A stretch of DNA of 64,000 nucleotides from Siphonodentalium dalli (taxonomy: Eukaryota > Mollusca > Scaphopoda > Gadilida > Siphonodentaliidae): NCBI GenBank assembly GCA_032622095.1, contig CP136064.1:275301614-275365613 (forward strand), read 5' to 3'. The position numbers and the translations under genes were made by a program. The notes under the pieces are model-generated. The model ran no database searches. It was given only the letters and a program-made list of their open reading frames with translations, and was not told the DNA's origin. Of this stretch, positions 58,101 through 64,000 are shown piece after piece. Numbering within the stretch: the first letter of the stretch is position 1; every line of letters begins with the position of its first letter.

Positions 58101-58534
58101 TTCTTTAAATAAACACCATGGTATTCCTTTTGTCATGGGGATGAAATCTAGGTTTGGTGAAAATCTACGACTAAAAATTCTTATCAATTCGAGTGCCCAA
58201 CTTATGGTTAATGTCGTCGTATCGTGGAGAAGAATATATATATTAGTTTGATGTAAATTGGAGCTATAAATAGTTTTATAAATTGTGGTGCCCCCTTACC
58301 ACTCATCTCTGAATTGAAGGGCGTCACTTTTTGAGATTTAGCCACCTGACTTCCATATTGTTCTACGTGTATGCGTTTAATTTAATTGTGTTTAAACCAC
58401 ACAATTAGACTCCTCGTATCGTGGAGATGATTACATATAAGTTTATTTGAAATCGGCGAAATATGAATGTCACAGATTTTGTTGTCCCTCCACTTTTTCT
58501 GTCCTTGACCCCGACCGCGTCACTTTAACACATT

Positions 58535-58632
58535 TTAACCTGTACAGTTATCTTCTTCGCAAATGTTACCTATGAGAGACCCATTTTGAGACCACTGGAT
58601 CATCCAGTGATTTATATAGCGGACAGACTGAC

Positions 58633-58667
<35 letters not shown>

Positions 58668-58913
58668 CATTCGCAAATATAGATATAGATGATTCGTTCA
58701 ATAGCTTGTGTGGGTGACGTAAATCGAGGTACTCCATCTCCCGCCTCCACTGTATGGGAATCAAACAACGTGGTATTGTATGGGGATATTTATTTACAAA
58801 TAAATTAGAAATATCTGGGTTAGGAATCCTCGACTTCTTAGATAGGTCTGAAATCCTCGTATTCGGCAATTCTGTCACGACATGGTTTCATCCTTCTTGT
58901 TGTGAAGCTCGTT
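58535..58913 (-). other. 3' UTR and downstream block of the Mhc paralog
   Basis: Homologous to 2460-2878. Contains a GATA microsatellite (about 58633-58668) where copy 1 has a shorter CAGA run at about 2540-2556, and a conserved AATAAA context. Confidence 0.55.
58630..58669. repeat. GATA microsatellite
   Basis: About nine consecutive TAGA/GATA units, followed by a CATTCGCAAATATAGAT block shared with copy 1 at 2555-2570. Confidence 0.95.
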
Positions 58914-58969
58914 TCAAGTCGGGCATTTGTCACAAGTGAAACATGCCACATGCGTCGTCGTGGATTTCA
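58914..58969 (-). CDS. Terminal exon of a second Mhc paralog (partial gene)
   Basis: Acceptor TTATTCCAG, phase 1 entry, reading (V)KSTTTHVACFTCDKCPT then TGA at 58914-58916. It matches exon 37 of copy 1 in acceptor, phase and first residues (KSxxTHV); the tail then diverges. The intron to its right is filled by the 65-bp satellite, and earlier exons must lie beyond 64000. An AATAAA signal is at 58789-58794. Alternatively this is an orphan duplicated 3' end. Confidence 0.7.
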
Positions 58970-59179
58970 CTGGAATAAACACGGATACGTTAATAAGAAT
59001 ACAATATTTATCACAACACACCCAGCAAACACAATACACAACACACACAATACACAAAACTCCAAATACACAACGCACGTATATATGTTATTATGCATGT
59101 TCCACATTAATTTGTGGCTTTTCGCATTAAACACATTCATTCACACCAATGAGATGTTATAAATGTAAATGTAGGTTGG

Positions 59180-62100
59180 TACTACTTACCGTATAATAGC
59201 TACAGGAAATCGATGGGCGTTACGATTTATATAGTTACCTTCACACGTTTGGGAATACTCCCCGTCTTTATGCTGGAAGATAGCCATGCACGTTCTGCTC
59301 TTCACCCCATGTTCGGGACAACTTACCGTAACTCTGATGGGAGATATCATTGCGCGTTCTGTTCTACATCCCCCATGTTCGGGACGACTTACCGTAACTC
59401 TGATGGGAGATACCCATGCACGTTCTGTTCTACATCCCCCATGTTCGGGACGACTTACCGTAACTCTGATGGGAGATATCCATGTGCGTTCTGTTCTACA
59501 CGCCCATGTTCGGGAGAACTTACCGTAACTCTGATGGGAGATATCCATGCGCGTTCTGTTCTACACCCCCATGTTCGGGACAACTTACCGTAACTCTGAT
59601 GGGAGATATCCATGCGCGTTCTGTTCTACACCCCCATGTTCTGGACAACTTACCGTAACTCTGATAGGAGATATCCATGCGCGTTCTGTTCTACATCCCC
59701 CATGTTCGGGACAACTTACCGTAACTCTGATGGGAGATATCCATGCGCGTTCTGTTCTACACCCCCATGTTCGGGACAACTTACCGTAACTCTGATGGGA
59801 GATATCCATGCGCGTTCTGTTCTACACCCCCATGTTCGGGACAACTTACCGTAACTCTGATAGGAGATATCCATGCGCGTTCTGTTCTACATCCCCCATG
59901 TTCGGGACAACTTACCGTAACTCTGATGGGAGATATCCATGCGCGTTCTGCTCTACACCCCCATGTTCGGGACAACTTACCGTAACTCTGATGGGAGATA
60001 TCCATGTGCGTTCTGTTCTACACCCCCATGTTCGAGACAACTTACCGTAACTCTGATGGGAGATATCCATGTGCGTTCTGCTCTACACCCCCATGTTCGA
60101 GACAACTTACCATAACTCTGATGGGAGATATCCATGTGCGTTCTGTTCTACATCCCCATGTTCGAGACAACTTACCGTAACTCTGATGGGAGATATCCAT
60201 GTGCGTTCTGCTCTACACCCCCATGTTCGAGACAACTTACCGTAACTCTGAAGGGAGATATCCATGCACGTTCTGTTCTACACCCCCATGTTCGGGACAA
60301 CTAACCGTAACTCTGATGGGAGATATCCATGCACATTCTGTTCTTCACCCCCATGTTCGGGACAACTTACCGTAACTCTGATGGGAGATATCCATGCACG
60401 TTCTGTTCTACACCCCCCATGTTCGGGACAACTTACCGTAACTCTGATGGGAGATATCCATGTGCGTTCTGTTCTACACCCCCCATGTTCGGGATAACTT
60501 ACCGTAACTCTGATGGGAGATATCCATGTGCGTTCTGTTCTACACCCCCCATGTTCGGGATAACTTACCGTAACTCTGATGGGAGATATCCATGCGCGTT
60601 CTGATCTACATCCCCCATGTTCTGGACAACTTACCGTAACTCTGATGGGAGATATCCATGCGCGTTCTGTTCTACACCCCCATGTTCGGGACAACTTACC
60701 GTAACTCTGATGGGAGATATCCATGTGCGTTCTGTTCTACACCCCCATGTTCGGGACAACTTACCGTAACTCTGATGGGAGATGGACAACTTACCGTAAC
60801 TCTGATGGGAGATATCCATGTGCGTTCTGTTCTACACCCCCATGTTCTGGACAACTTACCGTAACTCTGATGGGAGATATCCATGTGCGTTCTGTTCTAC
60901 ACCCTCATGTTCTGGACAACTTACCGTAACTCTGATGGGAGATATCCACGCACGTTCTGATCTACATCCCCCATGTTCGGGACAACTTACCGTAACTCTG
61001 ATGGGAGATATCCATGCGCGTTCTGCTCTACACCCCCCATGTTCGGGACAACTTACCGTAACTCTGATGGGAGATATCCATGCGCGTTCTGCTCTACACC
61101 CCCCATGTTCGGGACAACTAACCGTAACTCTGATGGGAGATATCCATGCACATTCTGTTCTTCACCCCCATGTTCGGGACAACTTACCGTAACTCTGATG
61201 GGAGATATCCATGTACGTTCTGTTCTACACCCCCCATGTTCGGGACAACTTACCGTAACTCTGATGGGAGATATCCATGTGCGTTCTGTTCTACACCCCC
61301 ATGTTCGGGATAACTTACCGTAACTCTGATGGGAGATATCCATGTGCGTTCTGTTCTACACCCCCCATGTTCGGGATAACTTACCGTAACTCTGATGGGA
61401 GATATCCATGCGCGTTCTGATCTACATCCCCCATGTTCTGGACAACTTACCGTAACTCTGATGGGAGATATCCATGCGTGTTCTGTTCTACACCCCCATG
61501 TTCGGGACAACTTACCGTAACTCTGATGGGAGATATCCATGTGCGTTCTGTTCTACACCCCCATGTTCGGGACAACTTACCGTAACTCTGATGGGAGATG
61601 GACAACTTACCGTAACTCTGATGGGAGATATCCATGTGCGTTCTGTTCTACAACCCCATGTTCTGGACAACTTACCGTAACTCTGATGGGAGATATCCAT
61701 GTGCGTTCTGTTCTACACCCCCATGTTCTGGACAACTTACCGTAACTCTGATGGGAGATATCCATGCACGTTCTGATCTACATCCCCCATGTTCGGGACA
61801 ACTTACCGTAACTCTGATGGGAGATATCCATGCGCGTTCTGCTCTACACCCCCCATGTTCGGGACAACTTACCGTAACTCTGATGGGAGATATCCATGCG
61901 CGTTCTGCTCTACACCCCCCATGTTCGGGACAACTAACCGTAACTCTGATGGGAGATATCCATGCACGTTCTGTTCTACACCCCCCATGTTCGGGACAAC
62001 TAACCGTAACTCTGATGGGAGATATCCATGCACGTTCTGTTCTACATCCCCATGTTCGGGACAACTAACCGTAACTCTGATGGGAGATATCCATGTGCGT

Positions 62101-64000
62101 TCTGTTCTACATCCCCATGTTCGGGACAACTAACCGTAACTCTGATGGGAGATATCCATGTGCGTTCTGTTCTACATCCCCCATGTTCGGGACAACTAAC
62201 CGTAACTCTGATGGGAGATATCCATGTGCGTTCTGTTCTACATCCCCCATGTTCGGGACAACTAACCGTAACTCTGATGGGAGATATCCATGCGTGTTCT
62301 GTTCTACACCCCCATGTTCGGGACAACTTATCGTAACTCTGATGGGAGATATCCATGCACGTTCTGTTCTACACCCCCATGTTCGGGACAACTTACCGTA
62401 ACTCTGATGGGAGATATCCATGTGCGTTCTGTTCTACATCCCCATGTTCGGGACAACTAACCGTAACTCTGATGGGAGATATCCATGTGCGTTCTGTTCT
62501 ACATCCCCCATGTTCGGGACAACTTACCGTAACTCTGATGGGAGATATCCATGCGCGTTCTGTTCTACACCCCCATGTTCGGGACAACTTACCGTAACTC
62601 TGATGGGAGATATCCATGCGCGTTCTGTTCTACACCCCCATGTTCGGGACAACTTACCGTAACTCTGATAGGAGATATCCATGCGCGTTCTGTTCTACAT
62701 CCCCCATGTTCGGGACAACTTACCGTAACTCTGATGGGAGATATCCATGCACCTTCTGATCTACACCCCCATGTTCGGGACAACTTACCATAACTCTGAT
62801 CGGAGATATCCATGCACGTTCTGTTCTACACCCCCATGTTCGGTACAACTTACCGTAACTCTGATGGGAGATATCCATGCGCGTTCTGTTCTACATCCCC
62901 ATGTTCGGGACAACTTACCGTAACTCTGATAGGAGATATCCATGTGCGTTCTGTTCTACACCCCCATGTTCGGGACAACTTACCGTAACTCTGATCGGAG
63001 ATATCCATGCGCGTTCTGCTCTACATCCCCATGTTCGGGACAACTTACCGTAACTCTGATGGCAGATATCCATGTGCGATCTGCTCTACATCCCCATGTT
63101 CGGGACAACTTACCGTAACTCTGATGGGAGATATCCATGTGCGTTCTGCTCTACATCCCCATGTTCGGTACAACTTACCGTAACTCTGATCGGAGATATC
63201 CATGCACGTTCTGCTCTACATCCCCATGTTCGGGACAACTTACCGTAACTCTGATCGGAGATATCCATGTGCGTTCTGCTCTACATCCCCATGTTCGGTA
63301 CAACTTACCGTAACTCTGATGGGAGATATCCATGCACGTTCTGTTCTACACCCCCATGTTCGGGACAACTTACCGTAACTCTGATGGGAGATATCCATGT
63401 GCGTTCTGATCTACACCCCCCATGTTCGGGACAACTTACCGTAACTCTGATCGGAGATATCCATGCACATTCTGTTCTACACGCCCATGTTCGGGACAAC
63501 TTACCGTAACTCTGATGGGAGATATCCATGTGCGTTCTGATCTACACCCCCCATGTTCGGGACAACTTACCGTAACTCTGATGGGAGATATCCATGCACA
63601 TTCTGTTCTACACGCCCATGTTCGGGACAACTTACCGTAACTCTGATCGGAGATATCCATGCACATTCTGTTCTACACGCCCATGTTCGGGACAACTTAC
63701 CGTAACTCTGATGGGAGATATCCATGTGCGTTCTGTTCTACACCCCCCATGTTCGGGACAACTTACCGTAACTCTGATGGGAGATATCCATGTGCGTTCT
63801 GTTCTACACCCCCCATGTTCGGGACAACTTACCGTAACTCTGATGGGAGATATCCATGCACGTTCTGATCTACACCCCCATGTTCGGGACAACTTACCGT
63901 AACTCTGATGGGAGATATCCATGTGCGTTCTGTTCTATACCCCCATGTTCGGGACAACTTACCGTAACTCTGATGGGAGATATCCATGCGCGTTCTGATC
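59180..64000 (-). repeat. 65-bp satellite derived from the exon-36 edge, about 72 units, splice donor in nearly every unit
   Basis: On the minus strand each unit reads an exon-like segment ending CATCAGAGTTACG followed by GTAAGT. In the exon 36 frame this is RTxMDISHQSYG|, compared with [12 protein letters not shown]| in copy 1. Units are 65-66 bp (variable C run) and differ by a few bases. The left edge at 59180-59310 has more diverged units. There is higher-order structure: a rare deletion junction (GGGAGATGGACAACTTACCG) recurs at about 60778 and 61594, 816 bp apart, and a GATAGG variant recurs 196 bp apart. The array runs off the window end. Confidence 0.93.

Noticed and set aside
59180-64000. 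Repeat proteins read from all frames of the 65-bp array, and resemblance to a CRISPR array.
   Set aside because: The whole 65-bp unit repeats, with no unique spacers, in a eukaryotic gene context; the frames are by-products. Only the exon-36-like segment is meaningful, by homology.

Overview
This window is animal nuclear DNA: AT-rich, with spliced genes, GT-AG introns and many transposon relics. It is dominated by one complete muscle myosin heavy chain gene (Mhc) on the minus strand. I could follow 37 coding exons from an ATG at 44068 to a TGA at 2879. They join without a frame error into 5,820 nt, or 1,939 residues plus stop. That is within a residue or two of the bivalve striated-muscle heavy chain length I recall, and the motor and rod sequences align with that family throughout. 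The source is therefore an invertebrate, plausibly a mollusc or other lophotrochozoan, but I cannot fix the species. No other intact protein gene is visible.

Layout. 1-2.45 kb lies downstream of the gene and carries a piggyBac-type MITE. 2.46-44.07 kb is Mhc copy 1. 44.1-47.3 kb is its upstream flank; the 5' UTR exon and promoter are not resolved. 47.34-53.92 kb is a macro-repeat of about 2.6 kb, present about 2.5 times, each copy holding a G/T-rich 58/65-bp minisatellite plus a spacer. 53.9-58.5 kb holds small direct repeats and a decayed Helitron. 58.5-64.0 kb is the 3' end of a second Mhc paralog on the same strand: its terminal exon, its 3' UTR, and a 65-bp satellite of about 72 units that fills the preceding intron and runs off the window. 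The locus is thus part of a head-to-tail myosin cluster.

The most striking feature is that tandem repeats in this gene repeatedly start at exon-intron junctions and carry a copy of the exon edge plus its splice site. I see this at exons 2, 3 (acceptor side), 26, 31, 32, 33, 34 and 36 of copy 1, and at the exon-36 equivalent of copy 2. Exon 1 has a repeat abutting its donor only. Unit lengths run from 21 to about 135 bp, and the arrays range from fresh (identical units) to nearly erased. Dozens of decoy donors and about 18 decoy acceptors sit in the introns. Near the 3' end the same process seems to have made a complete 108-nt phase-1/1 extra exon.

Mobile DNA nests inside these arrays: a Harbinger-type MITE with a TAA duplication, two tandem copies of a repeat rich in TCAAGGTCA motifs, three piggyBac-type MITEs with palindromic cores, fold-back elements, a LINE 3' fragment and the Helitron relic.
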